A stretch of DNA of 64,000 bases from Streptomyces curacoi (GTDB lineage: Bacteria > Actinomycetota > Actinomycetes > Streptomycetales > Streptomycetaceae): the NCBI RefSeq assembly GCF_001513975.1, contig NZ_KQ947985.1:620001-684000 (forward strand), written 5' to 3'. The position numbers and the translations under genes are program-made. Shown here in pieces: positions 15,840 through 22,850 of the stretch. Each line of letters starts with the position of its first letter. The first letter of the stretch is position 1. Under the pieces are notes generated by a model that saw nothing but the letters and a program-made list of their open reading frames with translations, was not told the origin of the DNA and made no database searches.

Positions 15840-17150
15840 CACCAGGAACCCCGAGCTGGAGAACGTCACCGACGGCTCCGCCGCCAGCAGCCCCTTCTTC
15901 GTCCCCGGATACACGGCCACGGTGTCCTTCGTCTCGCCGACGTACGACCGCACCACCAGGTCCGCCCGCCCGTCCCCGTCGAAGTCGCCGGCCGTCACGA
16001 CGCGCGTGGTGCCCCGCGCGGGCGGTGCCACGGTCACCATGCCCGACGTCGCGAGTCCTGCCGTACGGCCGCGCAGGACCCGCAACCGCGAGCCGCTGGA
16101 GAGGAGTTCGCTCAGGCCGTCGCCGTCGAAGTCGGCGGCGTCGAGCATCGAGCCGGGGACATCCAGGGTCGCGCGTACGGCGGCTGCCGGGAGGTCGTAG
16201 CGCAGCAACGTTCCGTCCATGGTGCCGATCGCCGCGTCCAGGCCGGACTTGTCCTTGCCGAAGGTGCCGAGGGCGACGTCGATGCCGGCGGGAAGGACGG
16301 CTCCCGTGCGGGTCGGGCCGGCCGGGCCGCCGAGGACGATCGCCGATCCCCCCGTGCCCTGCGCCGTACGGACCACCAGGTCGTCGTACCCGTCGTCGTT
16401 GACGTCGGCCGCCGGGCCCGTGGGGGCGTTGCCGGGTGCCGGGACGGGCGCGCCCGCGGCCCGTGGGGCGCCCTTGCGGCTGAACGGGCCGCGCAGAAAG
16501 CTCAGTTGGCCGCCCGACGCGTGCACGACCAGGTCCTGCGCGCCGTCGTCGTCGAAGTCACCGCACACCGGCTGGTCGGGCCAGTCGTTGCCGACCCGGG
16601 CGCGAGCCGGGATCACCAGCTTGACCGCCTTGCCGGTCAGGCCGTTCGGCGAACCGTAGAGGAGCTGCAACGGCACCGGGGGCCGGCCCTGGCCGTCGTA
16701 GGGCGGGTCGGTGGAGACGACCAGGTCCGTGAAACCGTCGCCGTCCAGGTCGCAGGACGCCTCCGCGTCGAAGACCGCGGGGAGCCGGCCCTTGGTCGGG
16801 GCCGCCTGCCGCCGGGGGCTGAGCAACTGCCGCGCGCCCGGCACGAGTCCGCGCTCGCTGCCGTAGACGATGCCGATGCCCGCGTCGTCCGCGTGGGCCT
16901 GGGCCTTGACCAGGTCGTTGAGAACGAGGTCGCGGTGGCCGTCGCCGTTGAAGTCGTCGGGGGTCTTGCTGCCCTTGCCCTGCGGGACGGGCAGTCGGGC
17001 GGGGGCGTCGGCCACCCGGACAGGGGTCTTGCGGGCCGCGGCGGGGTCGTCGCCCGGGGTGGGGCCGCAGGCGGCGAGGACGAGGGCGAGGGCGGTCCCG
17101 GTCACGGCCGCCGTGGGTCTCCCGTATTTCCCGTTTCTTCGCGTGCGCAC
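15834..17150 (-). CDS. FG-GAP repeat lipoprotein (FG-GAP protein 6)
   Basis: The 438-aa protein has a lipoprotein signal with lipobox LAAC (lipidated Cys28), so unlike the five paralogues to its left it should be membrane-anchored on the outside. FG-GAP cores include DFNGDGHRDLVLN, DLDGDGFTDLVVS and DFDDDGAQDLVVH; several blades are diverged. GTG at 17150 is preceded by GAGGTGA with good spacing. The CGTACAACC promoter of the other FG-GAP genes is absent, so it is probably regulated separately. A calcium-binding propeller is inferred from the family. Confidence 0.85.
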   Translation of the reverse strand: MRTRRNGKYGRPTAAVTGTALALVLAACGPTPGDDPAAARKTPVRVADAPARLPVPQGKGSKTPDDFNGDGHRDLVLNDLVKAQAHADDAGIGIVYGSERGLVPGARQLLSPRRQAAPTKGRLPAVFDAEASCDLDGDGFTDLVVSTDPPYDGQGRPPVPLQLLYGSPNGLTGKAVKLVIPARARVGNDWPDQPVCGDFDDDGAQDLVVHASGGQLSFLRGPFSRKGAPRAAGAPVPAPGNAPTGPAADVNDDGYDDLVVRTAQGTGGSAIVLGGPAGPTRTGAVLPAGIDVALGTFGKDKSGLDAAIGTMDGTLLRYDLPAAAVRATLDVPGSMLDAADFDGDGLSELLSSGSRLRVLRGRTAGLATSGMVTVAPPARGTTRVVTAGDFDGDGRADLVVRSYVGETKDTVAVYPGTKKGLLAAEPSVTFSSSGFLVP

Positions 17151-17270
17151 CGCTCACCTCGACAGCATCAGGGGGAACAACTGCGCAATCATGCACGCGT
17201 TCGAGAGGGGGCGACAGCCCTGCGCAGGCCTTCTCGGCCCGGGGCGGGTGAGCGGGTGTGCTTTCCGGCC

Positions 17271-17306
17271 AACGAGTGCTTCGGGAATAACGAGTGCTTC
17301 GGGAAT
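17271..17306. repeat. perfect 18-bp tandem duplication
   Basis: AACGAGTGCTTCGGGAAT occurs twice head-to-tail (17271-17288 and 17289-17306), directly upstream of the putative ECF41 promoter. It may be a duplicated regulator site or a slippage product. Confidence 0.9.
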
Positions 17307-17317
17307 GTCGCCGGAGC

Positions 17318-17344
17318 TGTCACAGACCTGACCGCTGCCCTGTC
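17318..17344 (+). promoter_or_regulatory. ECF41-type promoter of the oxidoreductase gene
   Basis: TGTCACA (17318-17324), a 16-nt spacer, then TGTC (17341-17344). The known ECF41 consensus is TGTCACA-N16-CGTC, found upstream of the oxidoreductase-like gene paired with the sigma gene. Here one -10 base differs. The start codon lies about 84 nt downstream. Confidence 0.75.
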
Positions 17345-17427
17345 CTGCTGGTGTGCGCCGTGGCGCACCGGGACCGGCGGGCGTCGCCGGTTCCCGTCGG
17401 GAAGTGAATCGGCGAACGGAGACAGTG

Positions 17428-18168
17428 ATGAAGATCGTGGTCGTCGGCGGTACCGGCCTCATCGGCTCGCAAGTGGTGGCGCTCCTGCGCGACCGTGGTC
17501 ACGAGGCCGTGGCGGCCGCCCCCTCCACGGGCGTCAATACCCTCACCGGCGAGGGCCTGGCCGAGGCCCTCAAGGGCGCCGACGTGGTCGTGGACGTGTC
17601 GAACTCGCCGTCCTTCGAGACCGAGGCGGCGCTGGACTTCTTCACCCGCTCGGCGCGGCACCTGATCGAGGCCGAGAAGGACGCGGGGGTCCGCCACCAC
17701 GTCACGCTGTCCATCGTCGGCGTCGACCAGGTGCCCGACTACGGCTACTACCGGGCCAAGGTCGCCCAGGAGGAGGCCGTGCGCGGCAGCGGCGTCCCCT
17801 ACAGCATCGTGCGCGCCACGCAGTTCTTCGAATTCATCGCCCCGGTGATGGGCATGTCCACCGAGGGTGCGCAGGTACGCCTGCCCTCCACGCGACTGCG
17901 TCCGATCGCTTCCGCCGACGTCGCCGCCGCCGTCGCCGAGGCGGCCCAGGGGGAACCGTCGAACGGCGTGCGCGACGTCGCGGGCCCCGAGGTCCACCGG
18001 CTCGACCGGCTCGGTGAGCTCACCCTGGCGGCGAAGCCCGACGGCCGCACGGTCGTCACCGACGAGACCGCCGGCCTGTTCGCCGGCATGCCTGACGGGG
18101 TTCTCGTCGGCGACGGCACCGCGCACCTCGCGTCCACCCGCTACGAGGACTGGCTGATGCGGAACTGA
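17428..18168 (+). CDS. NmrA/SDR-type NAD(P)-binding protein
   Basis: The 246-aa protein begins MKIVVVGGTGLIGSQVVALL, an atypical short-chain-dehydrogenase GGTGxIG nucleotide-binding loop. It contains a YYRAKVAQEE segment in place of the classic YxxxK, and further NmrA-like sequence (SIVRATQFFEFI). It probably binds NAD(P)H; the reaction is unknown. ATG at 17428 follows ACGGAG. It is convergent with the ECF41 sigma gene (8-bp gap) and has an ECF41-like promoter, the classic partner arrangement for this sigma family. Confidence 0.85.
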   Translation: MKIVVVGGTGLIGSQVVALLRDRGHEAVAAAPSTGVNTLTGEGLAEALKGADVVVDVSNSPSFETEAALDFFTRSARHLIEAEKDAGVRHHVTLSIVGVDQVPDYGYYRAKVAQEEAVRGSGVPYSIVRATQFFEFIAPVMGMSTEGAQVRLPSTRLRPIASADVAAAVAEAAQGEPSNGVRDVAGPEVHRLDRLGELTLAAKPDGRTVVTDETAGLFAGMPDGVLVGDGTAHLASTRYEDWLMRN

Positions 18169-18176
18169 CCCGTGGG

Positions 18177-19091
18177 CTACGGGCGGCCGGTGAGCCGGTG
18201 TGCCGACCGCTCGTACGCCCTCAGCTTGCCGGGGGCCAGGACCCAGTAGAGCCCGTCGACACCGTCCGCGCCGACGGTGACGCTCACCAGGGCGACCGTG
18301 ACGCCGTCCTTGACGAGCCGCAGGCCGGGCCGGCCGTTGGCCTCGGCCACCGCGTAGTCGGCCCCGGGGAAGAACTTCCCGGCGAAGGCGGTGACCCTGG
18401 CCACGCGCTCGGCGCCCACGATCGCCAGCCGTGCCACGCCGCGCATACCGTTGCCGTCCGCGTAGGCGACGACGTCGGCCGACAGCACCTCCTCCAGCGC
18501 GGCGACGTCACCATGCCGCGCCGCCGCGACGAAGGCCTCGACCAGCCGCCGGTGCTCCGCCGTGTCGACGGGAGCACGGCGCTCGGCGGACAGCCGCTTG
18601 CGGGCCCGGCTGACGATCTGCCGGGTGTTGGTCTGGCTCAGCCCGAGCATGCCCGCGATGTCCTCGTACGGGTAGTCGAACGCCTCCCGCAGCACATAGG
18701 CCGCCCGCTCCACGGGGTTCAGCTTCTCCAGGACCAGCAGCACGGCCAGCTCCAGCGCCTCCCCGCGCTCCGCGCCCACCTGCGGATCCACACCGGTGTC
18801 CACGGGCTCCGGCAGCCACGGCCCCACGTAGGCCGCGCGGCGAACCCGTGCCGACTGGGCCACGTTGATCGCCAGCCGCGTGGTGATCTTCGCCAGGAAC
18901 GCCCCGGGATCCAGCACCGCGCTCCGGTCGGCGCCCTGCCAGCGCACCCACACGTCCTGCACCACGTCCTCCGCCTCGGAGACGCTGCCCAGGACGCGGT
19001 AGGCGATGCCGAACAGCCGGGGACGCAGCCGCTGGAACGCGTCCGCCGCCTCGTTCAGCGAGTCGTGGCCGACCGGCTGCCGCTCGTCCAT
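18177..19091 (-). CDS. ECF41-family sigma factor with SnoaL-like C-terminal domain
   Basis: The 304-aa protein has sigma-70 region 2 (LFGIAYRVLGSVSEAEDVVQ, residues about 30-50), region 4 (DIAGMLGLSQTNTRQIVSRA, about 150-170), and a C-terminal SnoaL-like extension of about 110 residues with DGVDGLYWVLAPGKL near the end. That extension replaces a separate anti-sigma factor in the ECF41 group and modulates activity. It should direct RNA polymerase to the 17318-17344 promoter. ATG at 19091. No anti-sigma gene is adjacent, as expected for the family. Confidence 0.9.
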   Translation of the reverse strand: MDERQPVGHDSLNEAADAFQRLRPRLFGIAYRVLGSVSEAEDVVQDVWVRWQGADRSAVLDPGAFLAKITTRLAINVAQSARVRRAAYVGPWLPEPVDTGVDPQVGAERGEALELAVLLVLEKLNPVERAAYVLREAFDYPYEDIAGMLGLSQTNTRQIVSRARKRLSAERRAPVDTAEHRRLVEAFVAAARHGDVAALEEVLSADVVAYADGNGMRGVARLAIVGAERVARVTAFAGKFFPGADYAVAEANGRPGLRLVKDGVTVALVSVTVGADGVDGLYWVLAPGKLRAYERSAHRLTGRP

Positions 19092-19268
19092 GGTGCCGAT
19101 GCCTCCGCAGGTCGACCGCCGTGCTCCGGGACGGGCGCACCTCCGGCGCGAGGACGGCCCGCTCGCTGGATCCTACGGCGGCCTTGTCGGGCAAGCAGTC
19201 CGCCGGCGCGGGAACCGGATCGCGCGGCGCGGCGTTGAGAAGTACACGAGGCAAAGCCAGGAGTGGTC

Positions 19269-19901
19269 ATGGCGTACGGATCGCAGTACGGGCCTGGGTC
19301 TCGGTATGGACCGGACGGCTCGGAGCGCCGCGCACCCGGGTCGCGGGGTGCGCGGATCAGGGACGCCGGCGTTCTGATGGCCGGCTGGGTCGCCCTGCTG
19401 TGGGTGCTGGAGGCCGTGGACGTGGCGAGCGGCCACGCCCTGGACACGTTCGGCATCAGCCCGCGCGAGGTCGGCGAGTTCCGGGACGTCGTGCCGGCCG
19501 CGTTCGTGCACTTCGGCTTCGACCATGTGGCCGCCAACAGCGTGCCGCTGCTGGTGCTCGGCTTCCTTGCCGCGGTGTCCGGCATACGCCGGTTCCTCGG
19601 CGTCGTCGCCGTGATCGTCCTCGCCGGCGGTCTGGGCGTGTGGCTGACGGCGCCCGCGTACTCCACCACCGCGGGCGCGTCCGGCGTCGTCTTCGGGCTG
19701 TTCGGCTATCTGCTGACGCGCGGCTTCGTCGATCGCCGCGTCGGGGACATCGTCGTGGGCCTCCTGGTCGGCGTGGTCTACGGCTCGCTGCTGTGGGGCG
19801 TGCTGCCGACGGCCGCCGGGGTCAGCTGGCAGGGCCATCTCTTCGGACTGCTCGGCGGAGTGGCCGCGGCCTTCGCCTTCCGGCGGCAGCGCGGAGCCTG
19901 A
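19269..19901 (+). CDS. rhomboid-family intramembrane serine protease
   Basis: The 210-aa protein has a Gly/Tyr-rich cytoplasmic start and about six membrane helices. The catalytic serine lies in GASG (Ser138) and the catalytic histidine in WQGHLFGLLGG (His190). The helix-1 asparagine-type motif is HVAANSVPLLVLG. These are the residues rhomboids use to cut membrane proteins inside the bilayer. AGGAG is optimally placed for ATG at 19269; the GTG two codons upstream is too close. The gene stands alone. Substrate unknown. Confidence 0.9.
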   Translation: MAYGSQYGPGSRYGPDGSERRAPGSRGARIRDAGVLMAGWVALLWVLEAVDVASGHALDTFGISPREVGEFRDVVPAAFVHFGFDHVAANSVPLLVLGFLAAVSGIRRFLGVVAVIVLAGGLGVWLTAPAYSTTAGASGVVFGLFGYLLTRGFVDRRVGDIVVGLLVGVVYGSLLWGVLPTAAGVSWQGHLFGLLGGVAAAFAFRRQRGA

Positions 19902-19922
19902 CGAGGCCGGTGGCGTGCGGAG

Positions 19923-20141
19923 TCAGTCCTGGCGTATGGCGTCGGTGCCGGGTCCGCCCGAGAGGGTGCCCCTGCCCGGGCCGCCGTACAGCTTGTCGTT
20001 GCCGCTGTTCCCGTACACGGTGTCGTCGCCGCTGTTGGCGGAGTACGGCTGGCAGCTCAAGGACCCGGCGTCCCAGCGCCCGTCGACCGGACTGAAGCTG
20101 AGCCGCGTGGCGTGCGGGCAATGTCCTGGTCGTCCGCCTGG
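19923..20141 (-). pseudogene. remnant of an RTX-type calcium-binding repeat protein
   Basis: The minus strand, read in frame directly after the stop codon of the GNAT gene, encodes about 70 residues ending in nonapeptide-like repeats: NSGDDTVYGNSGNDKLYG, then GGPGRGTLSGGPGTD, then a stop. These are hemolysin-type calcium-binding repeats. There is no start codon or upstream domain; the N-terminal part seems to have been lost and the GNAT gene now abuts the fragment. Confidence 0.6.
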
Positions 20142-20600
20142 CTACCGTGGCCCGGCAGGCCGGGATGTGCCGCGCACCATGAACACATCCACCGGATCCT
20201 CCGTCTCGACGGTGAACCCGTGCCGCTCGTACAGCCGTCGGGCCGCGCTGCCCTGAAGGACGTTCAGCCGGACGGGGACACCGCCGCGGTCGCACCGCTC
20301 CAGCAGCTCGCGCAGCACGCCGGAGCCGATGCCGCCGCCCTGGTGACGCGGGGCCAGATAGAAGTGCTCCAGCCAGTGGGCGTCCCCGGCCGGTCGCAGG
20401 GCGACGCAGCCGGCGAACGTACCGCCCACCTCGATCACCCAGGTGTGGGCGGGGTCGAATCCGTCCCGCAACCGCTGCCGCACCCGCCGGTCGTCGTACC
20501 GCCCGAGCCGTTCCAGATCCGCGCGCAGCACCACGGCCCGCAGCTCGGCCACCGCCTCGACGTCCGACGCCACGGCCGGCCGTATCTCCCAGTCCGCCAT
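20142..20600 (-). CDS. GNAT-family N-acetyltransferase
   Basis: The 152-aa protein carries the GNAT fold: WEIRPAVASDVEAVAELR at the start, the acetyl-CoA loop LAPRHQGGGIGSGVL (Q-x-x-G-x-G/A type) near residue 95, and the C-terminal AARRLYERHGFTVE. It should acetylate an amine using acetyl-CoA; the substrate is unknown. ATG at 20600 matches the usual domain start; the ATG at 20669 would overlap the divergent gene at 20668. The ribosome site is weak. Confidence 0.8.
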   Translation of the reverse strand: MADWEIRPAVASDVEAVAELRAVVLRADLERLGRYDDRRVRQRLRDGFDPAHTWVIEVGGTFAGCVALRPAGDAHWLEHFYLAPRHQGGGIGSGVLRELLERCDRGGVPVRLNVLQGSAARRLYERHGFTVETEDPVDVFMVRGTSRPAGPR

Positions 20601-20667
20601 GATCGGCACGCTAGCGCGCCCGGAATCCCGTTGAGATGCCGCCGTACGTCGGGAAGGGTCCGGGGAC

Positions 20668-21216
20668 ATGGAGTTCTTCTGCTACCACCGCGACCGGCCG
20701 GGCTCCGTCGCGCTGCGCCACGAACTGCTGGAAGCGCACTGGTCCTACATGGACCGGTACGCGGCGGAGCTGATCGCTCGCGGCCCGACCTTCGCCGCCG
20801 ACGGGGAAACCCCCACCGGCAGTGTGCACATCGTCGACCTGCCCGACGCCGCTGCCGCCCGCGCGTTCGCCTTCGACGAGCCCAACTACCAGGCGGGCGC
20901 GTACCGGGACGTGCTGCTGCGCCGGTGGCGCAACCTGCTGGGGCGCACCATGTGGGAGTTCCCCGGCGGCCGGACCGGTGGCAGCCGCTACCTGGTGCTC
21001 GGCCTCGGCTCGGGGGAGCCCGCCGACCTCGTCGTCCCGGCCGACCGGGACGAGCTGATCGCGTACGGCCCGCTGCTGTCCGACGACGGCGCCACCTGGC
21101 TGGGTACGGCGGCACTGCTGAGGGCCCCGGACCCGGACACCGCGCGCGCCGTGCTGACCCGGGAGCGCTATGCCGGCATCGAGGTCCACGACTGGGAGTT
21201 CGGCGGGCGGCGATGA
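20668..21216 (+). CDS. YCII-domain-like protein, apparent tandem duplication
   Basis: The 182-aa protein starts MEFFCYHRDRPGSVALRHEL and continues with HWSYMDRYAAELIARGPTF, close to the YCII-related pattern (short beta strands, an HxxY/D helix, then a GPxF/L strand). The second half repeats the pattern at lower similarity (ADRDELIAYGPLLSDDGATW). YCII domains resemble ABM-type small ferredoxin-like folds; the activity is generally unknown. ATG at 20668 follows GGGTCCGGGGAC. It is divergent from the GNAT gene and probably shares its promoter region. Cytoplasmic. Confidence 0.7.
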   Translation: MEFFCYHRDRPGSVALRHELLEAHWSYMDRYAAELIARGPTFAADGETPTGSVHIVDLPDAAAARAFAFDEPNYQAGAYRDVLLRRWRNLLGRTMWEFPGGRTGGSRYLVLGLGSGEPADLVVPADRDELIAYGPLLSDDGATWLGTAALLRAPDPDTARAVLTRERYAGIEVHDWEFGGRR

Positions 21217-21444
21217 CGCCCCGCACCTGCACGGGCTGTGGCTGCCGGAGGTCGAGATGCTGACCGAGCGAGCTGGGTGTTCCGCCAGGAGGGCGAACGG
21301 TGGTGACCGGTCTGGGCTATCCGTAATACCGCGGCATACATTTTCCGAATTTCAGCCCCGGACCGTGCCATTTGATCTTCCCGATAATCACCGTTACGCG
21401 TATTCCCCCGAATGCCAGATGTCCTCCCCCGTGTGGCGCTCGTT

Positions 21445-21633
21445 ATGCGGGTCGTGACTTGGCAGGAAACACACGCAGGTGAGACCCGTCCGTTCCGCTC
21501 GCGCCAGGCAGTTGATCTGACCGCTACGGAAAGCATCACACACTGCTCGGATCTGCTCGAGGACTTCCTGAAAACCATCAGCCGTATGGAGCGTGAATAT
21601 CTCCGGGCAGCGATGGAAGGGGATAAGTACTAG
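21445..21633 (+). CDS. possible small helical protein
   Basis: A 62-residue reading from ATG 21445 ends 3 bp before the next gene's ATG. Its C-terminal half (THCSDLLEDFLKTISRMERE) has the look of an amphipathic helix. Codon bias is weaker than in neighbours and the ribosome site is poor. The upstream 200 bp are AT-rich for this genome and may hold a promoter for this gene and the membrane protein at 21636. It could be non-coding. Confidence 0.35.
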   Translation: MRVVTWQETHAGETRPFRSRQAVDLTATESITHCSDLLEDFLKTISRMEREYLRAAMEGDKY

Positions 21634-21635
21634 CA

Positions 21636-22352
21636 ATGAGGGCCGACTATGACGCGGTAGACGAACAGCCTATTTACACTCAGCAGCTGGACATGCAGCA
21701 CCTCTGGCAGGTCCCCGACCCGGCGATCTCGCCGGACGGGTGGGACCTGGACGAAGAGCTCGCGCAGATGCTGAGCACGACGCAGGGTCTGGATCCGCTT
21801 CGCCCGGATGCTCTCCGCCCGGATCCGGTTCCGCCCCCGCTGGAGAAGGACAGGCCCCCGCACCGCCCGGTCCATCACCGGCGGCCCCAGCCGAGTTCTC
21901 AGATCATCGGCGGAAACCCGAAGATCTTCACCGTCGGAATCCTGGTCACCCTCATCACCCTGTGCGCAGTGACGATGCTCACCTGGTCCATTTCGTATTC
22001 GTACGATCAGCTGCGCTCCATCGCGCTGCTCGTGGTGTCGCCGAAACTGGCGCATTGGTGGCCCTTGACGGTGTACGGGCCCTGGCTGCTGGCAGGTCTG
22101 TCCATTCTGCGAGCATCGTTTCAGCGCAGAACCGCTCGGCGGTCCTGGGCCGTGATGCTCATCTCCTCCGGGACGGCGGTGGCACTGTGCATCGGCCAGT
22201 CGGCCGATTCCCTGCTGGGGATGGTCGTCGTCGGCATTCCGCCGATCACCGCGCTGGTCTGCTTTCGCGAGCTGGTCGGCCAGTTCTCGTCGCGGCCCGG
22301 CCCCAAGCACGCCGCCGACACGGTGAACGGGCCCAAGCAGTCGAGCTCCTAG
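21636..22352 (+). CDS. membrane protein resembling DUF2637/SpdB-type proteins
   Basis: The 238-aa protein has an acidic, proline-rich cytoplasmic N-terminus of about 95 residues. Four hydrophobic helices follow, beginning IFTVGILVTLITLCAVTMLT, with the motif SYSYDQLRSIALLVVSP and WWPLTVYGPWLLAGLSILRA, which recalls the DUF2637 arrangement. Related proteins occur on mobile elements (spread proteins) and on chromosomes; its role here is unknown. It is convergent with the zinc-ribbon gene, overlapping by 4 bp. Confidence 0.65.
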   Translation: MRADYDAVDEQPIYTQQLDMQHLWQVPDPAISPDGWDLDEELAQMLSTTQGLDPLRPDALRPDPVPPPLEKDRPPHRPVHHRRPQPSSQIIGGNPKIFTVGILVTLITLCAVTMLTWSISYSYDQLRSIALLVVSPKLAHWWPLTVYGPWLLAGLSILRASFQRRTARRSWAVMLISSGTAVALCIGQSADSLLGMVVVGIPPITALVCFRELVGQFSSRPGPKHAADTVNGPKQSSS

Positions 22353-22633
22353 GACCGGTACGGCTGCTGAGGCTGCCCGTAGGGCTGCTGCCCGCCGGTG
22401 GCGGCCTGCGCCTGCAGCTGCTCCGCCTGCTCCTTGGTCACCTTCTGCTCGGCGCCACAGAAGGTGCACTGCGTCGCGTACTTGGTCGAGAACGGGAACA
22501 GCGGCACGAAGAACAGCGTGAACTTCGTGACGCGCTTCCTGAGCGTGTGGGCGGAGGGGTTGCCGCAGTGGCCGCAGACCAGCGTGAGTATCGCGAGCTG
22601 GTAGAGGTAGCCCTTGGTGCCGAAGATGATCAC
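22349..22633 (-). CDS. zinc-ribbon domain protein
   Basis: The 94-aa protein has two C-x-x-C pairs, CGHCGN near residue 20 and CTFCGA near 56, consistent with one zinc ribbon, separated by a hydrophobic stretch (FTLFFVPLFPFSTKYA). A Gln-rich tail with a YGQPQQPY-like end follows. GTG at 22633 follows AGGAAGGA. It resembles the small zinc-ribbon family common in actinobacteria whose role is unknown. The hydrophobic middle could associate with the membrane. Confidence 0.75.
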   Translation of the reverse strand: MIIFGTKGYLYQLAILTLVCGHCGNPSAHTLRKRVTKFTLFFVPLFPFSTKYATQCTFCGAEQKVTKEQAEQLQAQAATGGQQPYGQPQQPYRS

Positions 22634-22749
22634 GCCGGGTGGTCCTTCCTGATCGATTCCTGCCGTACGTTGCCCACGCGCGACAGTATGTGGTCACACA
22701 GCCCAGTTTCATGCATGCCGAGCCCGTAAACCGCCAGGCCCGGCACGAC

Positions 22750-22787
22750 GCGAGGCCCCCTGTCCCGCACGGGACAGGGGGCCTCGC
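22750..22787. terminator. 17-bp perfect terminator stem
   Basis: The segments 22750-22766 and 22771-22787 are exact complements (GCGAGGCCCCC...GGGGGCCTCGC) with a 4-nt loop GCAC. It ends the Fe-S oxidoreductase transcript on the minus strand. Confidence 0.9.
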
Positions 22788-22794
22788 AAGCCGC

Positions 22795-22850
22795 CGTCAG
22801 GGCCGGTAGCCGCCATCGGGGCCGTAGCCGCCGTCAGGGCCGGTCGTCAC
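22795..22850. repeat. 18-19 bp imperfect tandem repeats at the 3-prime end of the oxidoreductase gene
   Basis: Three units built on GCCGTCAGGGCCGGTAGCC lie between the terminator and the stop codon at 22847. Read in another frame they would encode a GPDGGY repeat, so a frameshift could extend the protein with such a tail. Confidence 0.6.
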
